Assembly (NCBI GenBank): GCA_024516155.1
Contig: JAJJXM010000084.1
Location: forward strand, 1-64,000
Direction of reading: 5' to 3'
DNA from: Pyronema omphalodes
Taxonomy: Eukaryota > Ascomycota > Pezizomycetes > Pezizales > Pyronemataceae
Length of the DNA: 64,000 bases
Of this stretch, positions 49,933-60,874 are shown piece after piece. The notes beneath the pieces were generated by a model that was given only the letters and a program-made list of their open reading frames with translations, was not told the DNA's origin and ran no database searches. Positions within the stretch are counted from its first letter, which is position 1. Each line of letters opens with the position of its first letter. The position numbers and the translations under genes were made by a program.

Positions 49933-52900
49933 ATGTCCATCTATCCCTCGACGACACCGCAGAGACGCCAAGCATCCAACGCCTCGACGTCCAGCAGAGA
50001 CAGCTTGACCAACTATTCGTTTCCGTCTACACGCAGCGGAACCGTTACTTCTACTTCCAGTGTCTCCAGTCGCTACAACAGTCTTAACACTCTCGAGACA
50101 AGAGGACATAAACCAACCCAGTCTGACGGCGCGCCCATGCTATCAGGATACACCGCCAATACACCCCGTGCCGGAGAACCTACTACCCCGCCGAGAGTCG
50201 TCACTGAGCGCGCCCCACGTCATGTAAGAGGCGCAAGTGTCCCGGTTACATCTCCGTTATCGCCTACCTCGCCAACAGGTGTGATTAGTCCTTACAACTC
50301 GGCGAATCGTGGGAGCTATGAGATTGTCGGCACTTCGTCGCTTAAAAAGGATGACGTCAAACATCTTAGGAATAGCAGTGTGTCGCATTTCAGAACCCTG
50401 TCTAGGCTGACGGATGAAGACAGTGCGAGGGAGTTTGGAGGAACCGTGGATACGGGGGAGGAAGTCGCAGGAATGCATGGCCGCAAAAGGCTACAGCGTG
50501 CGCCGACGGAGAATATGACTAGCTGGGAAAGAATGACGTGGATGGACAAACGGCGGCAGTACATTCAGGCCTATGAGTACTTGTGTCATATTGGAGAAGC
50601 AAAGGAGTCAGTGTTTACCTATTACTTGTAATGCGCCTGCTAACAATATCAGATGGATGGAAGACTGCATTGGCGAGCCAATACCTCCGATTGTCGAACT
50701 TGAAGAAGCCCTACGAGATGGTGTTGCGCTCGCCAAATTAACTCGCGTATTTGCGCCCGAGCTTGTCCCCCGAATTTTCCAATCCGCTAAGCTGCAATTC
50801 CGACATTCCGACAATATTGATCGATTTTTCCGATTTCTAAGAAAAGTTGAACTACCAGAGATCTTCTTTTTTGAAACTACAGATTTATACAACAAAAAGA
50901 ATATTCCAAAAGTCATCTACTGTATTCATGCGCTTTCATTTCTGCTATTCCGACTTGGTCTTACAAATCATGCTATCGGTAACCTCGTCGGCAAGTTGGA
51001 GTTTACTGAGCAGGAAATTCAGAAAACACAAAAGGGCTTGGATATAGCAGGAGTTTCGTTACCTTCTTTCCGTGGTGTAAACAAACATTTCGAAGTTGAA
51101 GAACCAGAGCCAGTGGAATCAGAGGAAGACCGAGTTAACCGCGAGTTGAAAGAAATGGAATCCGCTATTCTTGGATTACAGGCCTGGATTCGCGGTTCCA
51201 TGCTCCGTATGCGTCTGGGAGACCTAATGGAAGAGTTATGGGACGCGGAATATTCAATCATGTTTCTCCAGGCTAGAATCCGGGGCATGTTTGCGCGTAC
51301 CGCCTACAACTATCACGCCGACGTCTCCTCATGGGCCAGTACAATCCAAGCCCAGGCACGCGGTTTCCTTGCTCGCCAACAATTCAGGGAACAGCAAAAA
51401 TACTGTTCAAAAAACCAAGACATCTTCGCTCGTCTGCAAGCCCATATCCGTGGAAATAAACTTAGAGAGCAACTTGCAGTTCAGCGTCTCCAACTAGAAC
51501 GAAAAGAAAAACCCCTCACCGCCCTACAATCCAACATTCGTGGTTTCCTCGTCCGTCAACGTCTTGCAAATGAAGCTGATGAGGTCTACGAAAATGAACC
51601 CGCCATAGCCTCCTTGCAATCTTTGGCAAGAGCGGCGATTGTTCGTCGAAACCTTGCCAAACAACTTAGCGCCATTGCAGTAGAAGAAGAACCCATCACC
51701 AAGCTTCAGGCAGCCGTGAGAGGTGCTCTTGTAAGAAAGCAGATGCAACAGGACTCCCAGGCTATGGAAGAGGTTCAGGAACCCATGATTAACCTCGTTG
51801 CCAAAGCCCGTGGTGCTCTAGTGAGAATCAAGCAAAAGGAGCGGCTACAAGCCATCCAGGAGGAAGAGGAACCTATCACCGAGCTCGTCGCTAAAGCTAG
51901 AGGAGCACTGGTCAGGAAACATCATCAGGAGCGGTTAGCCGCTCTTGCTGAGGAGGAGGAACCAGTGACTCGTCTTCAGAGTGCGATTCGTGGTGCTTTA
52001 ATCCGTAAGCAAAAGGCGGCCGATACCGATGCTATTGCGCAAGCGGAGGAACCAATGATTCACCTCATTGCCGCCGCCAAGGGAGCGTTGGTTCGTCAGA
52101 AATTCCGGGCGCTGCAGGAAGAACTCGCCGCTATCAACACCACCCCGGAAGTCGAAGCTTTGATGGATCTTCAGGCAATGGCTAGAGGTTATCTTGTTCG
52201 TCAGAACATGGATGAAGATCAGGAAGCCCTTGAGGAGGCGACAGATTGCTGGACGGAACTTCAGGCATTGATCCGTGGAGCTTTGGTGCGCTGGGAGTAT
52301 AGACATAAGATCATCTGTCTCTTTGAGGCGGAGGATGAGATTATCGACCTCCAAGCATTGGCACAAGGGTTCCTGGTGAGACAGGCTTATGATTGTATGC
52401 TCGACGAGTTGGATGATTCCACTGAGGAGGTGATTGAGTTGCAAGCCAAGATCCGGGGAGCAATGTTGAGATTGGAGCTTGATAATCTCCTCTTGGATCT
52501 GAAGGATGAGGAGGAGAGTATCATTGGAATTCAGGCACATATTCGCGGGTTTATGCTTCGTTGGAAACTTGATGACCTACACGCGGATCTTAAAGCGGAG
52601 GAGGATGCGATTGTTGAGCTTCAGGCTGCGATTAGAGGTGCAACTATTCGCTACGCTTGTGATGAGATTGTTCTTGCGATTAGGGATGAGGAAGAAGCGA
52701 TTCTTGAATTGCAAGCGGCTGCCCGGGGTCATATTCAACGCACTAGATTCCAGTCAAAACTTAAGCATTATAGGGATAACATGGATAAGGTTATCAAGTT
52801 GCAGAGTTACGTACGAACGAAGCAAATGGGTGAAGCCTACAAGAGCTTAATGAGCGATAATAACCCGCCGGTAAATACAGTCAAGAATTTCGTTCACCTT

Positions 52901-55546
52901 CTCAACGACAGCGATTTCGACTTTGAGCAAGAGATCAAGTTTGAAGAGCTCCGGAAGGAGGTTGTTCGTCATGTCCGTGCTAACGATCTGGCGGAAAGTT
53001 ACGTGGAGCAACTTGATGTCAAGATTGCGCTACTTGTGAAGAACAAGATCACTCTTGACGAGGTTATTAAGCACCAAAAACACTTTACTGGCCATGTTGG
53101 AAATATCCTCAGTAACACTGGTGTGGCATCATCCGACCCATTCGATCTAAAGGCTCTCAATAAAGCTTCGAAGAATCGTTTGGAAAAATATCAGCAAATG
53201 TTTTACGCCCTTCAAACTGAGCCTCAATACTTATCCCGTCTTTTCTTGAGAATCAGAGAACAAAACACTCCCGATAAAGAGTTGAAGCGGGTGGAGAACC
53301 TCGTAATGGGAATCTTTGGCTACTCGCAAAAGCGACGTGAAGAGTTCTACCTCCTCAAACTAATCGCACGGTCTATCCAAGAAGAAGTTTCCCGCTGCTC
53401 TCGTCCAGAAGATTTCTTACGCGGCAACTTTTTCTACGTAAAAATCGTCAACTCATACATCCGTTCTCCCCGAGACCGAAAGTTCCTCCGCCTTCTCCTA
53501 GGTCCTCTGATCAACGAGGAATTCATTAACAACGAGCACCTCGACCTAGAATCAGACCCCTTACAAATTCACCGAGCGTCAATCAACAACGAAGAACTCC
53601 GCACCGGCCAACGTAGCACCCGCGACCCTAACCTTCCCCGACACCTCGCCATCACCGACGCCATCACTCGCGCGGAATTCATCCGCCATCTAGAACAACT
53701 CAAAGAACTATCCCTCGAATTCCTTCGCCTGCTAGAAAATAACATCGACCACATGCCTTATGGAATTCGTTACATTGCCTCTCAATCTCTAGCCGCATTG
53801 ATAGAACGTTTCCCGGAAGTCTCGCACTCTGCGTTGAGCCAGATTGTGTTGCATTTTGTGTACCAGAAGTACTTATCACCGGCTTTGAACGGTCCTGATG
53901 CATTCGGTATTGCGGCGAAGAGTTTATCACCAAGGGATAAGAAGAATTTGACTACCTTTTCAAAGTTGATGAACCAGATTTCTCTTGGAAGAGTGTTTGC
54001 ACAGGATGATATGTTACTACAGCCCTTGAACGAATTTGTAGTATCCATGGCCTCTCCCAGGTTCCGTGATGGTTTCAAGCAATTGATCAATATCCCCGAG
54101 ATCAGTGTCCGGTATGGAATTGATGAATTTGAAGACCTAACAGCCAAGCAGCGTCCTACGCTTTATATCAAAATGGCGGATATATTTTCTATTCATAGTC
54201 TTGTTGCATCGGAATTGGAATATATTTGCGAACCTGGAGATGCGATGAGAGATACCATTCAGGAATTAGGCTCGGTTCAGGCTAATGAGGCGGATTTGAA
54301 ACTTGCTGCTGGAGAGGCGGAGATTTGTTTGCAGCTTGATGCTAGGGCTAGGAATTTGGAGGATCCGGAAAGTGAAAGGAAACAGCTTTGGGTAGAGACT
54401 AAAAGATGTATTTTGTATATTATTAGAGTCCAGCAGGGAAGAGATTTGATGGAGATTTTGGTTAAGCCGGTTACAGCGGAGGATGAGGAGAGATGGGATG
54501 AGCTAAGGGAAGAGGAAGAGAGGGAATTGAAGGCGAGAGGAAAGTCAAGGAGAGCTTATGGTGATACCGCGGTTATGGATATTCATGCGTAAGTGCCCTT
54601 TGATCTTTTCAACAGTCTACTCAGGTGGCGGTTGTTTGGTCACTACAGATCACTCCACCCCACACCTTATTCCAAAACACTGCTAACCCACCCCCAGCAT
54701 GTCCTACGCACAACTCAAGCGTCTCTGCCTAGAGTCCATCCTCCAACTCGAGCACCTCGGCCTAATCACCCGCACAAACAACTACCAAGACCTCCTCAGC
54801 AGCATCGCCACCGATATCCGTCTTAAATCCTCCCGCCGAAAATCCCGTTCCTCAGACATCGCCCGTATCACCGATACCCTCGCAGACCTCTCCAAAAAAA
54901 CCGCCTACCTAGAATCCCAACTCGCATCCTACAACGACTATATCGACCAAGCCATGCTTACCCTTCACGCTGGTAAAGGAGCACGCCCGAAATCGGGAGT
55001 GTTTACAGGAAAGGGACTAATGGGAATTATCCACGGGAAAGGGGTGATGCCGTTTTCGAGACAGTGGTCGCATATGAGAGAACTTGAGAAACAGGGGAGA
55101 GTCCCGAAGTTTGGGAGTTATAAGTATACGGCGAAACAACTTGCGGAGAAGGGGGTTTTGGTGGAAATGGTGGGGTGGGATAGAGAGGGGTGGGGAAGGG
55201 TTGAGATTACGATTGGAAGTGATGAGGTGGGCGTGTTTTGTGTGGAGGTTACGGAGGGGCAGATGGTTGTTCCTGGCGAGGGAGGCAGGGTTAGGTTGGA
55301 GGATATGTTGCAGGTATGTTCATGAAATCTTGAAGAGGGCGATAGTATGCGAGCGGGGGGGGGGGGGGGGGGGGGGGGGGAGGGGGGAAGGGGGGGAGAT
55401 TACGGGGGATGGCATAGAAAGAGGCTAATTTCGTACAGATGCAATTCCATGGAAATCAGTTTATGCTACTTTGTGATGGCATGTTGAAGTTTAATGTTAA
55501 CCTGTTTTTGCATTTGATTTTTAGGAAGTTTTATAGGGATGAGTAG
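49933..55546 (+). CDS. IQGAP family cytokinesis scaffold (Rng2/Iqg1-like)
   Basis: Large scaffold that in yeasts organises the actomyosin ring at division. Exons 49933-50606, 50653-54588, 54698-55313 and 55439-55546 give 1,777 residues. Residues 1-205 are Ser/Thr/Pro-rich. A calponin-homology actin-binding domain covers about 208-330. About 18 IQ-like motifs follow (roughly 395-940), such as LQAWIRGSMLRMRL; they would bind calmodulin and light chains. Then come the RasGAP-related domain (around 1090-1330, LRGNFFYVKIVNSY), which in this family is not expected to be an active GAP, and the RasGAP C-terminal domain ending KFNVNLFLHLIFRKFYRDE. The last 36 residues come from a separate exon after a 125-bp intron carrying a long G-run. 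Some IQ repeats have lost the conserved Gln (LVAKARG, LIAAAKG). Confidence 0.95.
55355..55380 (+). repeat. 26-bp poly-G tract in IQGAP intron 3
   Basis: An uninterrupted run of G, followed by further G-rich sequence to 55397. It lies inside the 55314-55438 intron and could form quadruplexes in DNA or pre-mRNA. The exact length may be affected by sequencing error. Confidence 0.9.
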
Positions 55547-57067
55547 GCGGTGGCATGAACATAGTGAGGGCCGCAGAAGGGGGGAGGCAGGGGGGAGGAG
55601 GAGGGAGGAGGCAGGAGGGGAGGAGGGGTGGGGTGGGGGAGGAGAGGGGGGAGGAGGTAGTTCGGAATACGAAACCTTACGAGACAACACAGGGTACAAA
55701 ATACCGTAATAATGCAGCCACGAAGGAACGCAGGAACGTAGCCACGAATGAATGCAGCAACGCAGGAACGCAGAGAATAATGAGATGGCTCAGAAAGAGG
55801 GGCATTTATTACCTGTTTTTTTTTTTTATTTTTATTAAGTTGGTTATGAAAGTTGGATTATTATTTTTTTCTGTTTTTTTTATTATTCATGTCCTTCTAG
55901 CGGGGGTTTGGTGTTTCTTCTTTTGCATGTTTTATGTTGATTGGTTGTGTGTTTTTGTGTTTTGTTGCTTTTTTTGATTGTGGATTTTATTTTTGTTGTG
56001 TTTTTTGTTGTTTTTGTTGCTGTTGATTGGTAGTGGTTTTTGAGAGAGAAAGAGGCAGATGGTTTTTATTTCAGGGAGACAAGCGAAGTTTTTTTGTTTT
56101 TTGTTTAAGAAGGAGGAATTATTTTTGTTCAGTGATGGCTTTGGGAATGAACTATAACGGAAGTATGAAGAAATGAAGAAATGATGATGATGGTTTAGTA
56201 CTGTATAACGGAATGAAGAAGATGGAACTGCAAAGGATGATGCAATTTTACCAATGTTACAGATGAACATAGGCAAGAAATTAAAATCAAAGAGAAAAAC
56301 GAAAAGTATAGTCATCATTATAATGAAGAGGCTTTTTTTTTATGTTTACCACTTATTATCAATTGAGATTAGGATTAAGATTGAGATTGAGATTAGGATT
56401 GAGATTGAGATTATAACAGTAGGTGATACTATTTTTTTGCCATATATTGCCATCCAGTACCATACAATATGTTGCAGTACCCATCTAGTACCCATCCAGT
56501 GTGTTCCAGTATGTTACAATTGACTACTGCCTATCCAATCCACTCCTCACTATCCACCCCTCACCACCACTGCCTACCCACTACTTCCTATCCACTACTC
56601 ACTTCAGACTACTGACTATCCCAAAGGATATCAGAGAAATAACGTATTCAAAGCTAAACCCATGGAAATGTTAGTACCAGGTGGGAATCTGATAAGTCCT
56701 GTGTTTTGCGGTTTTTTGAAGTGTATTGCAGTTTTTGCATTTTTTTTCTATATGTTTTTTTTTCTATATTGGTTTGGCTGGTTGGTTGGTTGTCTGGTTG
56801 TTTGGTTGGTTGGTTGTTTGGTTGCTTGGTTGTCTGGTTATTTGTGTTTAATTGTCTATTTAATTACAACAGCGAAAGAGGAGACCTAGACTTGCGTTAA
56901 GCAACGGTATGCTGGATTCTGGGGTTCCCGGTGAGAGAGAAGAGAGAAAAAAGGGTCTACATACATAGGGATTAGTGACGATATTAGTGACGAGATTTGT
57001 TACGAGATTTGTGACGAGATTTGTTACGATGATGAAAAGGGAGGGTGACGATGGGTGGCAAAAAGAT
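55547..57067. other. intergenic, low-complexity
   Basis: No gene recognised. GGA-rich sequence (55570-55660), T-rich sequence (55820-56060), gagatt repeats (56365-56415) and ggtt repeats (56775-56840). Confidence 0.55.
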
Positions 57068-57139
57068 TGGAGGAGCGGCGAATCGAACGCCGGACCGCCT
57101 CTATGCTAAAGAGGAATTATACCACTAAACCACACCCCC
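57068..57139 (-). tRNA. tRNA-Ala (anticodon AGC)
   Basis: A 72-nt cloverleaf on the minus strand. The anticodon stem CCTCT/AGAGG closes a TTAGCAT loop, giving anticodon AGC. The T-arm CGGCG-TTCGATT-CGCCG pairs perfectly. The acceptor stem has G3 opposite U70, the alanine identity pair, and discriminator A73. There is one T-T mismatch in the acceptor stem and the D-stem is weak. No intron. Confidence 0.85.
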
Positions 57140-57627
57140 ATTTGATGGCAATTCACCAGTAACAGCATAAATCTAGTCAAAAAAATGTGGTTGTTCATAA
57201 CCCCCCCTCCCCCCTGGTGGGGGGTAATTTGCTTCCCCGGCCGTGATCTGGAGGAGTCACGCGAAAATGAAGTTATGGATATACATGCTCGCAGTTAGTT
57301 GAGAATTGAATTGTTGTCACCCTGGAAAAGTAGGTTTGATGTGTTGAACCGTTTCTGGTTGCACTGCTTACAGCTCACAGCTGCATCACTTCACAGGTAG
57401 ACCAAGCCAAGCCGATGGCATCGGCGACATCGGAGACATGCCCTCGTCGCGTCTTCCAGCTTGATCGAGTGACCAGATCCGGCGACAAAGCAACCTTACA
57501 TCACCACCGAGTCATCGACCCACCAGCCTCTTGTACCCCAAACCCAAACTCCCAATGTCAGCAATACAAAACCCCCTCCACCGGCATGTTACCCAGTAAC
57601 CCCGGCCTCCTCACCACCAAATCCACA
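57140..57627. other. spacer and 5' region of the secreted-protein gene
   Basis: Contains the in-frame upstream ATG at 57415 discussed in the next entry, and a C/G run at 57203-57225. Nothing else recognised. Confidence 0.4.
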
Positions 57628-59013
57628 ATGTTATCCCTCCTTCTCATCCTTCTCACCGCGCTCGTCAGCAGCAGCCAAATCCCATTCGCTCAAGCGGAAC
57701 CTGAAACCTCCACTCGAAACTCCGCCTACATCTTCTCCTCGCTTCATGGCTTGTTGCGCCAGAACCAAAATACCCATAATCCCAATGGCTTCAGTATCTC
57801 GGCGGCTACTATCCCGGCGTTCACAACCCTTTTCCATGCTAGGAAAGATCCCGGAAAGGTTCCAAAGGTGGAATGGTTGGCGTTTGATCCCGAAATGTCC
57901 TATGCTATTATGGCTGGTCAGAAGGGCCAGGGGACTTGGATGCATACCTACACCACCACGCGTCCTGCCAAGGTGCTGGTTTTCGATGGGTTGAGTGCCG
58001 TGATTAGAAGGGAGGGGGAAATGGATGGTCAGATGGTGTTTATTTATGGGACTGTTGCGGCTGGTGCAGATACGTTGAACTCGGGGGATCCGGTGTGGAG
58101 TGATGGCCCGGAGTATGAGAGGGCGGGGTTGTTGTGTGCTTGGGCGGAAGAGGCAGGGGTGGAGGGGTTTGTGAGGATGGCTACTGGGTTTGAGTTGTTG
58201 TGGTGTGATTTTGGTAGTGATGCTATAAGGGAGTTGAGTCATCTTGAAATCCCATCTACGGAGTCGGTGTCGATTATGGGTGTGCCTTGGGCGAATTCTG
58301 CTGGATGGGAGTGGATCAGGTCGGCGTCGTGGCATTTCGAGAAACCCGAGTTGAGGGTTATGCCGGATTATTGTAGATTCTTTACGTTCTACTCTCCGGA
58401 TTATAGGTCGTTCCCCAGTAATCTATTGACGGATAAGAAATTCCATCGGCTGGAGGGAGTGAAGGCTGAGGATACGGATAAGTTTAAAAAGACGATCAAA
58501 GAGATGATGAAAGATGATAAGTTGCCATGCTCAGGACTCGACTGGAGAAGAGTATCCGATGATATTGTGGATCGGTTCAGTGGCCGTCTTCAGGAACTTA
58601 TGAAGGCGAACACTCGTGCTCGGGCGAAGGAAATTGCATTTGCAGTCATTGTACCGTTCATGGGCGATCCTAACATAATCGACAGATGCGCATGGGTTCC
58701 AAAGCCAGACAACATGTCGCCCCAAGAAGTCTTACTCAGAAATAGTGTACAAGATGTGTTACGGAAGATTTGTGCTTTGTTCCAGAAAGTCTTGGAAAGC
58801 GAGAGGATAAAGTGGAAAGAAGAGGCTAGGGATATGATTAGATGGCTTGATTGGAGCGAGTGGAAGACGTGTAATCAATGTGCAGAAGAGGAACTGTGTG
58901 TGCCTGGTCCGATGTGGCCTGTACTGGGTCTTATGGATTGGCAGGAGTGGACTGGTCCAAGGTGTATCCACAGAGGCTTGGTTGAAAGGAAACCGGGATC
59001 ACAATACGTTTGA
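57628..59013 (+). CDS. conserved fungal secreted protein of unknown function
   Basis: Intronless gene, 461 residues from the ATG at 57628. I prefer this start because MLSLLLILLTALVSSSQIPFAQA is then an N-terminal signal peptide; the frame is open to an earlier ATG at 57415, which would add 71 polar residues. The mature part begins RNSAYIFSSLHGLLRQ and contains the blocks PNGFSISAATIP and EWLAFDPEMSYAIM. As far as I recall, this pattern belongs to a widespread ascomycete family without assigned function. Cysteines in LLCAW, ELLWCDF and the C-terminal CNQCAEEELC could form disulfides. No catalytic motif is recognised. The last ~45 residues are Trp-rich (RWLDWSEW, LMDWQEW). Confidence 0.75.
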   Translation: MLSLLLILLTALVSSSQIPFAQAEPETSTRNSAYIFSSLHGLLRQNQNTHNPNGFSISAATIPAFTTLFHARKDPGKVPKVEWLAFDPEMSYAIMAGQKGQGTWMHTYTTTRPAKVLVFDGLSAVIRREGEMDGQMVFIYGTVAAGADTLNSGDPVWSDGPEYERAGLLCAWAEEAGVEGFVRMATGFELLWCDFGSDAIRELSHLEIPSTESVSIMGVPWANSAGWEWIRSASWHFEKPELRVMPDYCRFFTFYSPDYRSFPSNLLTDKKFHRLEGVKAEDTDKFKKTIKEMMKDDKLPCSGLDWRRVSDDIVDRFSGRLQELMKANTRARAKEIAFAVIVPFMGDPNIIDRCAWVPKPDNMSPQEVLLRNSVQDVLRKICALFQKVLESERIKWKEEARDMIRWLDWSEWKTCNQCAEEELCVPGPMWPVLGLMDWQEWTGPRCIHRGLVERKPGSQYV

Positions 59014-60279
59014 TGTTCAAGGTTGGAACAGTCTTATGTCGGGAAATCTTTTGAATTGATAGTATATGAGCAATGCCTATGATTGTCTTTCCTTTTTCGA
59101 TTGCCATGTCGCTTTCGTTTTCTGTGATTTGCAGCAATTATTTTCATCTGCGTTTTTTATGGCGTCATATAGTCAGGCTTGGTTTCATCTGGCGGATGTT
59201 GCTGTGTGATAGATAGACCAGGTCCAACTTTTCTATTCATGTAAGCATCAGGAATCGTATATGCGAACACTTGCGTTGCAGAATATGTAGAATTTTCTAT
59301 GGCATCTCATAAGTAAACATACATAGCATAAACAAGAAACGAATAATGTCCGTTGAAAGGTGATGCGAGTATTAAACAAGCCACAAAACCGACTATAACT
59401 CCAACCGGAAAGTCAATCCGTGGTAGACTGATCCATTGGATGGTCAAATCTACAATAGAACGAACGTCCTCCATGGGAGTCAATGAACTTTACAGCACAA
59501 TTGAACCAGCTACATATAATGATAGTCCTACAGGATATTCACTGGTATCTCTGCCAATCTTTGGAATACATAAATCAGAGGTAGTCGAAGTGCTTGAAGC
59601 AGAAAAAAAATCGCATTGATAACTATTTTTGATTGATAATGTCTAAGTCTTATGGCTTCGGAAGGGGTAAGCTTTATTGAGGTAAATGCAGTTACTCCGG
59701 GAATGTGTGATAATAAGGAAATAATGGGCGAGCACGGGTGTGCTCAAAAATGATGTCGTGATCTTCTTTCAGATGGGATAGGTAATTTTAGTAATGATGA
59801 TTTGTATTGGCGAATACATTGAGATGCAATAAAGAAAGGAACAAGACCCCAGCCTCATCCCATCATATCGAAGGAACAACATACCAAATGACTAGCAAAA
59901 GCATAATAGGTATAAAGGCATCAAAATCAACCCAAAAATGTGTACTGAGTGCCAATGGATACACTACCAGTCACGGCGCTCTTCGAATCAGAGTGTCAAA
60001 AGGCAACCAAGCGGAAGCCTGTGTAGACAGGGGTGTGTTTTGTTTCTGTGTCCGTATGAGTGGCTTGGCTCTGTGTATTATGTTCTACTCTCGTGGAACG
60101 TTTCTTCTGCAGCATCTAACATCACCATCATTCTCCACCTCCACGACTTTCACTTTCAACGCAGAGATACAGGAGATTAGAAGATATCGACAGATAACAT
60201 TCAAAAACCGATGAACTGACAAGCATGAGCCATCACTGGATGCATGAAGATTACCCAAATCTTACCTTTGATAGCCAAT
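59014..60279. other. intergenic, no gene recognised
   Basis: Short chance frames only (for example 59353-59619 without an ATG start). Confidence 0.5.
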
Positions 60280-60515
60280 GGAGAACTTCCCGTAAGACTA
60301 TAGCAACGCTTTTTCTATTACACTTTTCAACAAAACACAATGCCATCCAATCAATCAATCAAGAGTTGTAACTCTGAAATCACAAAGGCGTTGGGGTCAG
60401 AGACGCGCTCAATCGTGATGAGCGAATTCGTAATAATTTGCGGTATCAATCTGCTGTGAAATGCAATAGAAAAATTGTTGCTATAGCGTTTCTATAGCCT
60501 TACGGGAAGTTCTCC
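60280..60515. mobile_element. 236-bp MITE with 31-bp terminal inverted repeats
   Basis: Ends at 60280-60310 and 60485-60515 are reverse complements at 29 of 31 positions, starting GGAGAACTTCCCGTAAG. The triplet AAT directly flanks both ends and may be a 3-bp target-site duplication. The interior has no coding capacity. A 3-bp duplication would fit PIF/Harbinger-like elements, but the superfamily is inference. Confidence 0.8.
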
Positions 60516-60874
60516 AATACAGAAATCATGCCAGCAAAAATCTTGCAAGATGTTAGATGCAGCCCGGATAGCTGGACTGCCAGGTTACTGACAAAATATT
60601 TTACCCCGGCCAAGACACTGCTTGAAAAAGCAACAGATAAATTTGAGGAATACTAATCATACCACAATATATTGCATCAATTTACAATACTTTAAAACCA
60701 AACAAAAAGAGTGATCTTCCATGATCTTGATATGCCACACAGAATGATTGGCTGTGATCTGCATATAGACGCCAACGCACATGTATGTCGTATGTATGTC
60801 ACCCTCAGTCTTCCTTTAGCCCCGCCCCAAACCCCGCACTTCCTCCACAAACACACATCGACATCGCTAACATC
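60516..60874. other. promoter region of the zinc-finger/ankyrin gene
   Basis: No separate gene recognised between the MITE and the ATG at 60875. Confidence 0.4.

Noticed and set aside
57631..58335. 234-codon minus-strand frame opposite the secreted-protein gene
   Set aside because: Basic, Pro/His/Arg-rich composition typical of an antisense shadow. The plus strand has a signal peptide and conserved blocks.
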